A DNA stretch of 64,000 bases from Allacma fusca (GCA_947179485.1 OX359245.1:18215067-18279066), one strand, 5' to 3'. Shown: positions 21,416-33,202, counted from the first letter of the stretch. Numbers and translations are program-made. The notes: generated from the letters alone by a model not told the origin.

Positions 21416-22054
21416 GCAAAAAAGCTTAAAAGTAAAGTTGTTTTTCCGCCCTTAAAAGTAATAAACAAGCTATGGTAGAATAATTATTTTATAGTACAAA
21501 AATATGCAGGAACAATGAAATTATTTATTGAAAAACGCGATCACATTTGATTTAATAAAGAACTTTTTCTCACACATGTTTTTGTAATATCTGTTTTTGT
21601 CTGCCTTTTGCTAGTATTACGCAGTTCGGATATTCTGGTGCAGGTAACTTTGGAATTTTATAATTATTTACGTGTGTTGGTATTTGGAGCAGAGGATCAC
21701 TTCGGAAATGAACTTTTTCTTTTCGTTTACGAAATGTGACTTTTTTCTGGTGAGGCAAACGTTGGATGTAGATAAATGTATGGAGGCTGTAGCAGAACTT
21801 CGTTTTACGATAAAATTGCACAAATTATTATTATGTTTCGGGAGTTTTCGGGAAGACCATACGAAAGAAAATGGAAGCTGTAATAACACATGTTACAAAA
21901 TATTTGTGTGAATTAAAATAGTGTGTGAGTGCGTTGCTTTTCAATACATAATTTCATTGTTCCTGCATATTTTTGTGCTATAAAATAACTATTGTACCAT
22001 AAATTGTTTATTACTTTTAAGGGAGGAGAAACAACTTTACTTTTAAGCTTTTTT
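21416..22054. repeat. Long inverted repeat (foldback-like)
   Basis: Left arm about 21416-21540 and right arm about 21938-22054 are inverted copies of each other at roughly 90 percent identity. Both contain CAAAAAAGCTTAAAAGTAAA, AAAATATGCAGGAACAATGA and TATTGAAAA. The loop is about 400 bases. Copy A has only a remnant of the left arm (about 5033-5095). It may be a foldback transposon or a local inverted duplication. No clean target duplication was found. Confidence 0.75.
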
Positions 22055-22485
22055 GATGAAAAGTTTATTTATTTCTTTTACAATAAATGTTTGTTACATA
22101 TGGATACATCTGCAAGTATAATGCTGTAATAAAACCATGTATGTATTATTTTATTTCAATGTAATTCACAGTTTAACGTCCGGAGTACTTTTACTTAAGT
22201 AACTTGGTTCGTTAGCAATGCGTTTATTTTATGCAACAATGCAGTACAACAATTGAAAACTTGCTCTCATAAGATCTGCTCCGAAGTTTTTACATTCTTA
22301 TTTTTTTGTTCGCTAGTACTTTCGTGGCTTCCTAAACGGATCTGGAGATATTGAATCGTGACGAGGAAATATGTTGTTTAGACGAATATGCGTGGGTGCG
22401 GAATATTGGAGAAACGACAACGACATTGATAGAAAGCCTATTGAAATATTTGGCGCCACAACTTTGATATACGTAACGTTTCGTT

Positions 22486-23040
22486 CACTGATCGGCAAAA
22501 TTTTTGAACTCGATCTCGCACTCAAGAGTGCTAGGAGTCTCTAATCGGAACTCAGAACTCACTCAGGAACTCCAATTCTGAGTCAAACAAGAGCTCACAC
22601 TCGCACTCATGAGTGACCATGCTGAAATCTTGCACTCAAACTCGCACTCAGGAACACTCAGTAACAAATTAAAATTAGCGCCATTTCAAGGAATCCGCCA
22701 AAGAATAACGCTGAAGCCGTCCCCTGTACTGATGATAGCTCACATTTTTAGCGGAAAAGAAATCATCAAAACGCTAAATGCAGGCAAAATGTACTAAATT
22801 TGTAAGTGTTGATGGGACAACATGCATTCCGTTATGGAATATATGAGTTCCAAATACTGCCCTCACACTCTCGCTCAATGGCTGTAATCTATTTTTACGG
22901 CACTCGGCCTCACAAACTGAGTTCTGGTCAGAATGCGGCGGGTCTCACACTCGGCACTCAAATTTTGAGTTCTGAGTGCGAGTTGAGTGCGAGTTGAGTG
23001 CGAGTTTTGCTCTCAAAACTCGTGAGTGCGCCGATCAGTG
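22486..23040. mobile_element. hAT-type MITE, GAGTGCGAGT word family
   Basis: 555 bp with inverted ends CACTGATCGGC / GCCGATCAGTG and the exact 8-bp duplication GTTTCGTT (22478-22485, 23041-23048). The left half repeats CTCGCACTCA, the right half its inverse GAGTGCGAGT. No coding capacity. Confidence 0.93.
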
Positions 23041-23048
23041 GTTTCGTT

Positions 23049-23334
23049 ACTTGAATAAGTACTTGAAATACTCATGGTTCATGGTCAAGGATTTACACAT
23101 TTTTACTTGACCATGACTTGATTCTCAAGTAGAACTTTTGTCTTGACCATGATAACTACTTGATTCCAAATCTCAGGGTTAAGTGCATAAATAACTTGAA
23201 CATGCCTTGAGTGCTCAAGTATCCATTATATTTTACTTGATCATGACCCGTACATGACCATGATTAGAAATACTCATGGTCTACTTGAACTTGAGCGCAG
23301 CTCTGGACAGTAGTAGTCCAGCACTGTATGTATT
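23049..23334. repeat. Iterated-word repeat (ACTTGACCATG), copy 2
   Basis: Built from ACTTGACCATGA, CAAGTA and TACTCATGG words. It ends with the same hairpin and GTCCAGCACTG as the copy at 5420-5781. It abuts the right target duplication of the preceding MITE. Confidence 0.6.
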
Positions 23335-24346
23335 CTTACGCTAACTGCGGTAACCAAAAGGTCTATTTTAACGCAAATTAATTTCTACAATGTGAACCAT
23401 TCATTGTCACAACTTGCCCTTTTGTACATCGGTTTACATAATATCAAGGGACCTTTTTGCCAAATTTTAAGGAAATCGCTGGCAAGGAACACCCTCAGAA
23501 TTTTTGCAATGCTAATTAAATGGTAGCTATGACTGGTCTTAGATAGCAACGATGCCAAAAAATTGTTGATATATGCCAATTACTCTTGAACCCGTTCCGA
23601 TGCAACATTGAAAATATTCTAGTACATTATATGAAGTCTCCGAACGACTTTAAGTCCTTAAAATTGCAAATCGGACCTTCCGTTCAAAAGTTACGTGCAA
23701 AAGTATTTTTCTACCTTCAAGTGATAGCAGAAGCAGTTGCTTTTTAAGGCCAGGAAAGTTGTTTTGTGTGAAAAAATTAAAAACGTGACAGAGGAGAAAA
23801 GCAACTTTCCAAAAAAAGAATACGGAAGCACAGAAATAATGCAAAATTAATACTAAATAAAAGATGAAATAATGGAACACAAAAATATCAAAAACTGTAA
23901 AATAAAATGCTGAAACATAAAAACGCTAAATATTAAACAAATTACTCAAACAGGCGAATTAAAACCTGATTGGAACCAAAACGACACGTAATTGAAACTG
24001 CTTGTTTGAATACAATTTGCAACCTTTAGAAAAATATTAAATACAAAATAAATACAGTACTTCAAATACAAATATTATTTGTCAATCCTTTTGGCAGATG
24101 TGCTCATTACGACTTAAGCTTATATCTACATATAAGTTTGTAAAGGATATAACCATCCCTTTACTTTATGTCACTATAATATTTATGCATTCACTATATA
24201 TGTATATTATATTTTTTAATGTTTATATGAATATATATATAGATATATAAATTATACTGTATGTTACGTCTCAGGAGGCATAAGTTCTAACAATAGCCAT
24301 CATACTTCTTGTCTCCTTCACATAACTCAAACTGCCCAGCTCTATA
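23335..24346. other. No gene recognised
   Basis: The first 40 bases repeat the motif also seen at 7690-7730. The rest is AT-rich with no supported reading frame. Confidence 0.5.
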
Positions 24347-25214
24347 CAGTGAATTTCCCATATAGTGGTTTCCTCTTAGATGGCATTCCCTCTTTAATGG
24401 CATCAAAAAACCCTCCCTAGGGGTTTGCAATGTTAAAGGTATACAGTATAGTGGCACCCGCTATAATGGTATTCCCTCCATAATGTCACTATTATGTGTT
24501 ACGGTGGCTCAGACAATGCGAAAATATAATGGCAGTTGGCATAAAATTAACTATATAATGGCAAAATTATAACAGATGATGTTATAAAACGTGCGGACGG
24601 TTAATAATACTTATGTCGGTTGGTTCAATTTTAATTTCAAATGTGAATACAGTTTGATTATTATTGTGGTTTACTGAAGCCCTGGTATGATTAGCTGGAT
24701 TTATGTCATATGATCCGTGACCTAAGTTAAAACGACACAAATAAATGCCATTTTTGCCTTGGCTCACTGCTAATAAGTTTCAATTCGTGTTGATTTTTTA
24801 AAATAAATTGAATTATTATATTGAACATTAAATTACATTAAACAGACCGTCAAGTAAAACCCCATTGTAAAAAACCGCAGAGTACTCAGTGGAAGTAATT
24901 CACATTTTCATAATTCCAGGAATTTCAAGACGGGAAAGTTTCTAGAATGGTGACCTTGCAGTCGAAAAATTTGTTACGACTAACATTATTAATAGTATGA
25001 GGAAACCTAAAGTACTGAATATCTTAAACTTAGTGAAGCTTAGCATACCTCATAATTTTGAGTATTCTGTAAAAATAAATAAATTTATAAATATATTTAG
25101 TTACAGTTATTGTCTATAAACATTAATATTATATAGTTAACCATACAGTGGCATCCCTATATAGTGGCAGGAATTTGTCACTCCCTTGGGAACCACTATA
25201 TAGGAAATTCACTG
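24347..25214. mobile_element. pogo/Tigger-like non-autonomous element
   Basis: 868 bp with inverted ends CAGTGAATTTCCCATATAGT and ACTATATAGGAAATTCACTG, flanked by TA on both sides (24345-24346, 25215-25216). CAGT ends with a TA duplication fit pogo-type elements of the Tc1/mariner superfamily. Near both ends the words TATAATGGCA, TAGTGGCA and TTAATGGCAT repeat. No transposase frame is present. Confidence 0.8.
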
Positions 25215-25216
25215 TA

Positions 25217-26337
25217 TATGTAGATATGTATACTAAAATTGATTAACTGTATTACAGTATTTAGAATATGCAGGGTATCGTATTTACTCTAATCAAGGAA
25301 TTTAAGCACATTGCAAAGTAAGCCCGTGAAGAGTTACTTGGGAAACTATGTGTGAAGTTACATCTGTAGCTATTAGTAACAGGAAAATCAGCTAAATGCA
25401 ATTTTTAGAATATGAGTTTGTAAGCTCTCGACAGGTACACTTTCGAGTAATCCGTTCTCTCACAAGTGTGTAAAGGAGAGATTTCTCATTACCCGGCGTT
25501 GATTGTTATGCTGTCCTTGAATATTCTCTGAATAAATATTCGCAGTATATAATTATATATATATGAAATTTTGGCCTGGCACTGTGGATTCATTACTCAC
25601 TCATAATAACTCTACAAGCTGAGCTTTTCACGCCAATGAACACTGTAATATAACGGATTGAGAAATGATGCTCGTATAGAATAACGTTTTGGCCTTAATG
25701 AAATGCCAGATTCATAATTGTTCTTTTGGAAATATTAAGTGTATTTTGAAAGTGTTTGTCATAAAGGTCATCTACGTGAAAACATCAAATAAATATTTAA
25801 AAATACAGATACACCGTATGTATGTTTCAGTAGGAATTACTAATTTCATAAAAAATGTGCCCAGCTTTTTTAAAATGCAATAAGTATCTGGCTTCCTAAA
25901 ATACAGATACAATACCGAAATTCCCGAGCTACATACATCAATATAGGTATTTTCACATACAGTATTTGATATTACTTTCGTTCTCTGCTACTCTGTTCTT
26001 TTTAGGATAATCAGATTTTATGCACAACGTGACCTTAAGCAATTGCCTCTCCACTAACCCACATAAAGGAATGACTCATAAAATGTTACATTTCACAAGT
26101 TTGTAGATAATTTGACTCCAGATTTTCTAAAATATGCTTTATTGAGTGGGTCAATATTTGAGGTCACAGGGGTTGAAAGAGTGGTGTAAAACAATTTTAT
26201 TATTTCTTAATTCCATTGTACAATTTATTTCAGAACATGTTTGGACTACGATTTTCAGGAAATTTTATGTACTTTAAAAAGATTCATCCAAAAATATTTT
26301 ACTGCTGAACAACGGCCAGAATTTTTACCCTGGACTA
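25217..26337. other. No gene recognised
   Basis: AT-rich, with no protein-like frame and no element ends that I could pair. Confidence 0.5.
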
Positions 26338-26680
26338 ATGATTTTAAGCTATCTTGATTTTATCTATCCATCCTCATGTTCAATGGGTCAAGTATTGTAT
26401 GTGTGCATCTGATAATGCGTATATGACACTATAATCCTTATCGGTTCTTGTGATTAGTGCATTTCGTGGAGGTTCTTATAATCTATTGAAGGGCAGGAAT
26501 ACTATCAATGATTTAGGCACCAAATACTGGGCGTATTATCAACGAATATAATCCCTTTGACCTTGCATCGGTGATTGTTTAAAAATTTTGGAACGGATGA
26601 CAACACGCGCTTGCCTGCCTTACCAATATGCTACTTTGGTTATGAAGATCTACTCCTAACATATTTACTTTAAGTTGGTC
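26338..26680 (-). repeat. Orphan GT49 upstream flank
   Basis: The segment resembles the region 800-1300 bases upstream of copies A and D: TCAATGGGTCAA, then TATAATCCTTATCGGTTC..., GATTAGTGCATTTCG, then CCTTACCAATATGCTACTTT and ATGAAGATCTACTC. No GT49 exon lies where one would follow (25.0-25.6 kb). It marks a lost array member. Confidence 0.6.
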
Positions 26681-26937
26681 AGTCTTTACGCACAGGGCAA
26701 CCACATGACCAGAATTTTTTATCTTGGTCTATTGACATAAATCGAAAATGAATCTCTATTAAATTCAGTACAAAATATGCAAACTTGGTGGAGTTAGATT
26801 TTAAACTGTAATAACTTTCTTGTCTGTATTTTTTCAATAACTACTACTAAAATAAATTGAGTCTCAATATTTGCCTTATCGGCGTACTTTACAAAAGGTC
26901 TCGACGAACATCCATACTTTCAAGTAAAATTTTAATT

Positions 26938-28355
26938 TCACACTCTACAGCCGTTCCTGGCCCCGTAAATTAATCTCAACTCCGGCGCAATAATTTTACC
27001 AATGTCTTGGTCCATTTTTTTCACAGTGGTTTTGTTTCGTCCCGTCTGAACCTTGATGCCTGGACGATGGACCAGAAATGCCTTTCTGAGGATAAAGAAG
27101 TCGTAGTTCAGCAAACAGAGAGTGTACGCCTGTAATAAAATACGCATAACGAAAAATATTCTACGTTTATGCAGTTCCTGTATTTATTTAGAAGACAAAT
27201 TTCGGACAGTATTAAAAACAAAAATTCATAAACCTATACATATACCTGAATGCGTTTGTTGCTCTGGCCCTCCCAGGTAACCCTCTCATCAAATACGGGC
27301 TCCATTTTGGTCCCAATGTAAAATGGCTCCCACAACTTCTGCCTCCCCATTCGTTTGGTCACAGTAAATATACCCTCCGATGCAACATCCGACTCGTTAA
27401 GCCAACGTGTCAACTCTGGAATATTATGACAAACCCCACAAATGAACTTGTGGAATGGGATAGCTAATTTCTTTTCAAACAGGTACTGGAGCTCTGAGTT
27501 AGTATTTGGCACAGTTGCATTCTTGTGTAGCTCAAACACAGGTAGTACGAAAACTTTCCGCTCCGTGGAGTTAGCGAAGCTTACGTTAGTGTCAGAAGCT
27601 TCCGCATCCGCGTCCGCAACCATGCTCAAAAACTCTGGAATCACATTGAGGGACGGGTACAGTTCAATATCGGAAGGGAAGACGAAATGAGTTTGCGCAC
27701 TCTCACGTGCAACGTTCCTGGCAACATTAATCGGGTAAATGAGTTTCTTTGCGTTCCTGTATGTTTTGACTTTAGATCCAAAGGGGTGAGGCTTTTTGCA
27801 ATCAATTTTCTGGGACTCCGTGTGTTCCCAAGTCAAGGCGGACAGATTCTTAGGGATGTGCCCCTTGGGGAAGAATAAATGGAAAGTCACCAATTCTTCG
27901 ATCAGGGGTGATTTGCACTTGCGTAAATAGTAAATTGCCTTGAGCGCAGCTCCGTAGTCCGCGCTGGGAGCAAATACGGCGCAGGAGATTGGTCCGCGCC
28001 ATCTCTCCACGAGAGTCTCCAAATTATCCAGATGTGTATGATCCGACGGAGTTGTCAGAGTGATTGACTCATTCCCAGCAAAACTCCGACTGGCTTTAAC
28101 TCTATTGTAACCCACCCAGTAGTCACCATGTTGTATGAAATGGGTGTCGGTCTTCCACAATTGGGAGACTTCAGGCGATTCTTCTGTCAGTATCAGTTCT
28201 GGTGTCTTCGTTGTGACTTCCAACACCTCAAAACTATCCTCATAGTTCACATTCACAGGGGTCTTCAAAAACACAATGCCAGCTGATAAAAAATAAGTAA
28301 TAAAACAGAAATTCAAGATTGTACTGATTTTAAAAAGTGTGAATTTTGGATTCAT
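26938..28355 (-). CDS. GT49 copy E: B4GAT1-like beta-1,4-glucuronyltransferase
   Basis: Exons 27246-28355 and 26938-27129; intron 27130-27245 (CAG/GTATAT and ATTACAG). 433 residues, close to the length of animal B4GAT1. Start MNPKFTLFK leads straight into a membrane anchor (about residues 5-30). Then come RVKASRSFAGNES, TTPSDHTHLDNL, SCAVFAPSADY, INVARNVARE, DIELYPS, WEPFYIGTKMEPVFDE and, in exon 2, the conserved end AYTLCLLNYDFF, FLVHRPGIK and IIAPELRLIYG. It differs from D mainly in the anchor and stem, which suggests an older duplication than A/D. Expected role: Golgi glucuronosyl transfer; the acceptor is unknown. The upstream region keeps a short form of the GATA-type block about 410 bases away. 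Confidence 0.9.
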
Positions 28356-30060
28356 TTTTCTATAATAATTTTTAAGTAATAAATTATTTCTATTCCGAAT
28401 AACGCAGTTGAGTTCAGAAGGATAATAATTTATTGCGTGTGAGCTTCATTCCGAGGAATAATTCAAATTTGAGAGTGGAAACTAAGCCCTAAAGCTGTTT
28501 TCAGCCAGGCAATCCAAATGTATTGTGTGATAGATAATGAAATCCTTCTTGACGGTGAGGGATAGTACACGAGTTCCATTTTGCAAAAAAAGGTTTTGAT
28601 GAGATATAGGTGATTTAGGTTACTGATGTAATGTATTTATCGTGTAGAATTGGAAACACGCTTAGGTTTCCAATGGCTCAAATGACGAGGTATCGGGGTA
28701 TCTGTTCACCTGCCCGAGCTGACACAGTCTCTGACATATCTATCTATTGGACCATGCAACAGAAACCTTATCTGTACTGATTAGTCCACGGCTAGAGTGA
28801 TCTCAGGAAATTGGCAATGTATTCGTTTATTTGCCGAGACTCAAATAATTATATTATTAATTCATGGATCGGATTTTTGCATAATCTATGTATTGTAAAT
28901 GTTTAAACACACGCCAGAAGCAGTGCGATGTGCGGAATTGTCAACAAATATTCGTGGTCCGTTGCATCGGCAACAATCCGAAATCCGACTCAAATTCCGG
29001 AACGTGTATCTCTTTATCAAGACTAGAACTTGGACGGAACTAGTACTCCTTAAAAGGAATTCCGGATTTTACATCATCGAAGTTCATAGGGGATAATTTC
29101 CGGTGTAATACAGCTGCACTTTTGAAAAGGAAGAACACACAGCAGTCGTTGCTTTAATTCTACTTAAATTCTTCTGCTTTTCTACTTGAACTCTACGAAC
29201 ATAGTGAGTTTCCATTATTCCTACACGAAATGAATGATTTTGATGTAAGAGAACCGAATCAATTGGTGTAAGCAACTAATTGTAAGAGCCTGAAAAAACC
29301 TTCCAAAAACAGCCTGACTTTGCGTAGCTTCGTCGATTGCTTCATCGAGAGGCGTTTGACATCGGAGTGAAACATATTTTGACATGTTTAGTAAAACCCG
29401 TGTAAAAATTTCCAGGCATCCTATATTATAGATTCAAATATTTCCGGAGTAGACCATGTCGCTGGATAAATATTACAAACCCTCTGAACATTTCTAGGCT
29501 GATTTTGAGTAGTAATGTTTGTTCTGCCAGCATTATGAACCTCAGCACCATCTATATGTTTAAAGACTTTTGAAGCTTCGAAATGATCACTTCCTGGGCC
29601 TTGTTAAGATATTTTATCTAATGTTTAATCTAGATGGACTTACAATTAGCTGCTAAACTTGCAAATTTATTCTTGATTACTCAATTCGGTTAGCTAGTCG
29701 ATAAGTTGATTTTCCATTCGTGTCGAATTCAAATGAGCCTGTATTAGATATAGTCATTAGTAAGGGATTCCCATGTTTACAATTATTACGTTCTCAGTCC
29801 GGATAAGTGAAGCGTACTAAATACCAATACGGAAGAAGATGCAGAATTATTTGGCTATACATATAAAATCAGTAATTTGATTTGTATATTTTTTGTAATG
29901 AAAATGTCTTGAAATCATTCCTCGAAATGTCTTCTATTCTAATGGTAGATATTTGCCGGGACTATACATATTATTTTTATCTGAATATGGGAAGGAATCT
30001 CTGTACAGTATTTTCTCTTCACAGATTATCAAACTGTGTAATTCGGAGAGCAATCATTTT
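28356..30060. other. Intergenic; upstream of copy E and of the CBM14 gene
   Basis: Contains the diverged GT49 upstream block near 28660-28790 (AATGGCTCAAATGA, then ACCTTATCTGTACTGATTAG). Nothing else is recognised. Confidence 0.5.
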
Positions 30061-30063
30061 CTG

Positions 30064-30098
30064 TATAAGTTGGGGAAATACTACTAGTGCTTGACAGT
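30064..30098 (+). promoter_or_regulatory. Candidate core promoter of the CBM14 gene
   Basis: TATAAG at 30064 and an initiator-like ACAGTAA at about 30094-30100 are spaced by 31 bases, giving a leader of about 60 bases before ATG 30157. Confidence 0.4.
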
Positions 30099-30156
30099 AA
30101 CCATTTCTAACCTGTCAACCAACATTGAGCTCTAAGAAATCAAGTTTTATAACAAA

Positions 30157-32053
30157 ATGAAATTAAATACTTTGTCACTTGTGACTGCTTTTGTGTTTTA
30201 CTTTTTTTATGAAACCCAGCCAGCACCAAGTAAGTCAATTTCTAGTAGTGTTTTTTAAACGGGGCTTCTACTTGTATTTAAATGTGCTGGTATGTTTTTG
30301 GATTATAGTTTCGCAGCTAGAGGATACACATCTTCGGCCAATATCTTTCAATTGTCCGTTGAAATTGGGATCCTGTCGTTCGACCTCCAATGGCGGGGAG
30401 AAGTTCTTTCCATATCCAGGCGATTGTGCACGCTACTGCGAATGTAGAAATGGCATCCCTATAGCAAGGAATTGCTCCTCTGGTTTGTACTGGAATAGCA
30501 AACTCAATAGTTGCGATTTACCCAGTGCTTCCAGTTGTGAAGGAACGCGTCGTCAGGAAATAAATCAGGGAAAGCCATCACCAGCACAAATTGCAGTCAG
30601 ATTGCTGCCAGTTCCATCCGCTGCTTTGGTTCCACACGAAGAACCAGTACGAGTTTCAACTATCGACATAGATTCAGAATCACCTACACATCAAGTACCA
30701 GTTCCTCCTAATCTCCTGGCACCCGTTCCTCCTAATCTCCTGGCACCAGTTCCTCCTAATCTCCTGGCACCAGTTCCTCCTAATCTCCTGGCACCAGTTC
30801 CTCCTGGACTTGTGGCACCTGTTCCACCTGAACTCGTGGCACCAGTTCCACCTGGACTAGTGGCACCAGTTCCACCTGGACTAGTGGCACCAGTTCCACC
30901 TGGACTTGTGGCACCAGTTCCACCTGAACTAGTGGCACCAGTTCCACCTGAACTAGTGGCACCGGTTCCACCTGAACTAGTGGCACCAGTTCCACCTGAA
31001 CTCGTGGCACCAAATCCACCTGGACTTGTGGCACCAGTTCCACCTGAACTAGTGGCACCAGTTCCGCCTAAGAATCCAGCACCAGGTCCACCTAACCGTC
31101 CAGCACCAGTTCCACCTAAACAACAAGTTCCAGTTCTACCTAAACAACCTGTTCTACCAAAAGTACCATCACCAGTTCCAGCAAAACAACCAGTTCCAGC
31201 TCCACCTAATTATCCAATTCCAGTTCCACCGAAAGAACCAGCACCAGTTCCTCCTAAGAATCCAGCACCATTTCCTCCTAAACAACCAGCACCAGTTCCA
31301 CCTAAAGAACCTGTACCAATTTCACCCCCACCACCGCTTTCTTCAATAACACCAGTACCAATTCCGCCTGCAGTTCCGGTTTCTCCTAACGAACCAGTAC
31401 CGCCACCTGCAACACCGGTTCTTCCTACAGGGCCAGTACCACCACTTGCAGCACCGGTTCCACCTAAAGATCCAGTACCACCACCAGCAGCCCCGGTTCC
31501 ACCGAAAAACCCAGTACCACCTCCTGCAGCACCGATTCCTCCTAATGAACCACTACCACCACCTGCAAGACCGGTTCCTCCTAAAGAACCAATACTACCT
31601 CCTGCAGCACCTGCTCCTATGAAAGAACCAGTACCGATTCCACCTCCAGCACCTGCTCCTGTGATACAGGCAGTACCAATTCCACCTCCAGCACCTGCTC
31701 CTGTGATACAGGCAGTACCAATTCCACCTCCAGCACCTGCTCCTGTGATGCAGCCAGTACCGATTCCACCTCCAGCACCTGCTCCTGTGATGCAGCCAGT
31801 ACCAATTCCACCTCCAGCACCTGTTCCTGTGAAAGAGCCAGTGCCAATTCCACCTCCAGCACCTGTTCCTGTGAAAGAGCCAGTACCGATTCCACCTCCA
31901 GCATCTGCCCCTGTGAAAGAGCCAGTACCAATTCCATGTCCAGTACTTGCTCCTGTGAAAGAACCAGTACCGATTCCACCTCCAGCGCTTGCTTACTCCA
32001 CAGAACCAGTATCAATTCTATATGCTGCACCAGTTCCTCCTATCACTTATTGA
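30157..32053 (+). CDS. Secreted CBM14 chitin-binding protein with proline-rich repeats
   Basis: Exon 1 (30157-30229) encodes the signal peptide MKLNTLSLVTAFVFYFFYET. It splices (AA/GTAAGT, TTATAG) to exon 2 (30309-32053); total about 605 residues. A longer frame begins at 30191, but that start would lack the signal peptide, so the spliced form is preferred. One peritrophin-A/CBM14 domain follows (about residues 38-95) with six cysteines and FPYPGDCARYCECRNG... GLYWN... CDLP. This domain binds chitin. The remaining five-sixths is proline-rich: about 15 eight-residue units of the type APVPPELV, a mixed PVPPK section, then about nine 14-residue units of the type VPIPPPAPAPVKEP. Serine and threonine are scarce there, unlike in mucin-type peritrophins. 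Likely an extended structural protein of cuticle or gut lining. Confidence 0.88.
30697..31062 (+). repeat. 24-bp coding minisatellite
   Basis: About 15 tandem units encoding (A/V)PVPP(N/G/E)L(L/V), mostly differing at one codon. One unit has APNPP. It encodes part of the proline tail. Confidence 0.9.
31617..32010 (+). repeat. 42-bp coding minisatellite
   Basis: About nine tandem units encoding VPIPPPAPAPV plus a variable three-residue linker (IQA, MQP or KEP). Late units degrade (IPCPVLAPV, IPPPALAYS). Confidence 0.9.
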
Positions 32054-32428
32054 CCCAGTTCCAATTCTCTCCTCCTAAAGGTTAAGTTCCAAAGCCGCCT
32101 TCCGCATCGGTTCCAGAATTGAGCATCTTGTATAACCCTGTGGTATGCGTTGTATACTTTGTATACTTATTATGCATTGTATATTAAGTTACTCGGTCGT
32201 ATATTGTTATGAATATATGCATATTTGGGCTGTACTAGAAATATATATTTACAAATGTCTGTGACTGACAATTTTGAACTCGATTCGAAAGATTTTAAAG
32301 TAACTACGTTTTATTCTGTGTAAAATATTAAAAGACCTTTGCTTAGAATTATACATTATCTTCGTTCTAGCTACCTAATGATCATATGATTTGTGAAGGT
32401 GCTAGTCATGTGTACGTTTTTAATGGCC

Positions 32429-32434
32429 AATAAA
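32429..32434 (+). terminator. Polyadenylation signal AATAAA, CBM14 gene
   Basis: First clear AATAAA in plausible context, about 375 bases after the stop codon. Confidence 0.4.
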
Positions 32435-32439
32435 TTCAT

Positions 32440-33150
32440 TATCATTATTAATATTAGTATAATTCCAAAGAGTGTCCCATAGTATCACTCCCTAACCACA
32501 ATTTGCCAAATATTATACATACATGGAAAAGCATAATGTTACAATGCCTCAAAAGTATTGGCAATTATACTAAAGCAAAGGAGCAGCAAGTTCTTGCAAA
32601 ATGTGTGTTGAAACGTCGATTGTCAATGTTCGAAAATCATTTTTAGCCACATCATCAATGGTAACGCGCAGACGCACTAGAACTTGATACCGCCAGGTGC
32701 CGTGTATGTTGTAGTTATATTTTTGACTATAAAGTTCTCAAGAAACTGTTAAGTAATTATGTGTATCTTCATCAATTACTACAAATATTAAATGTTCGGG
32801 ATGATCTGTACTCGTGTTGAGCTATTCAAAGAATCAAAGTGTCTCGGGAACTTTCTCCAGTAAATGATCAGTCATGGTAATTAACATCGATAGACACGTA
32901 GTAGCGTAGCCCAACACAGCATTCAAGCTGTGTCTATGATATGACCATAGCAATTTTTTATTCATACATTCCTAAATGAGTACCCAATACTTTTTTATAA
33001 TCGACATAACAGAAATTGTAAGATCCCTAATTGAGCTTATCAGCCTTAAGTGTAGAAGATATCTTAACCAAAATAAATTGGCAGATGATTTTTTAAATAC
33101 ATATCTGCAGCAGATTTATGCAGTAATTTAACTTTCATTATTTTAACAAT
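32440..33150. other. No gene recognised
   Basis: AT-rich intergenic DNA between the CBM14 gene and the protease-homologue array. Confidence 0.5.
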
Positions 33151-33159
33151 CATCGCACC

Positions 33160-33202
33160 ATGAAGGTAGCAACCGTACTCGCTCTGATTGCTGTGGTTTC
33201 TG
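33160..33202 (+). pseudogene. Orphan SPH exon 1
   Basis: ATG AAG GTA GCA... encodes MKVATVLALIAVVS and ends in a donor (TCTG/GTAATT) exactly as in exon 1 of SPH1 and SPH2 (43 nt). No protease exons follow before SPH1. A relic of the SPH upstream region (GTTTATCAGCATTCAGTGTG) lies at about 33475-33560, so at least one array unit was lost here. Confidence 0.7.

Larger units (their letters stand above)
19165..21930. repeat. Segmental duplication, copy D arm
   Basis: Partner of 2840-5330. The duplication includes exon 1, start of the intron and about 1.6 kb upstream. Copy D keeps exon 2; copy A does not. Confidence 0.8.

Noticed and set aside
22570..23030. CRISPR-like short repeats (CTCGCACTCA)
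   Set aside because: Spacing is irregular, the genome is eukaryotic, and the block has MITE ends with an 8-bp duplication.
30191..30310. Start of the CBM14 protein at 30191
   Set aside because: That start gives no proper signal peptide; ATG 30157 with a consensus donor and acceptor gives one and joins in frame.
30780..32030. Long antisense open frames across the proline region
   Set aside because: They are by-products of the 24-bp and 42-bp repeats, which are multiples of three and stay open in several frames.
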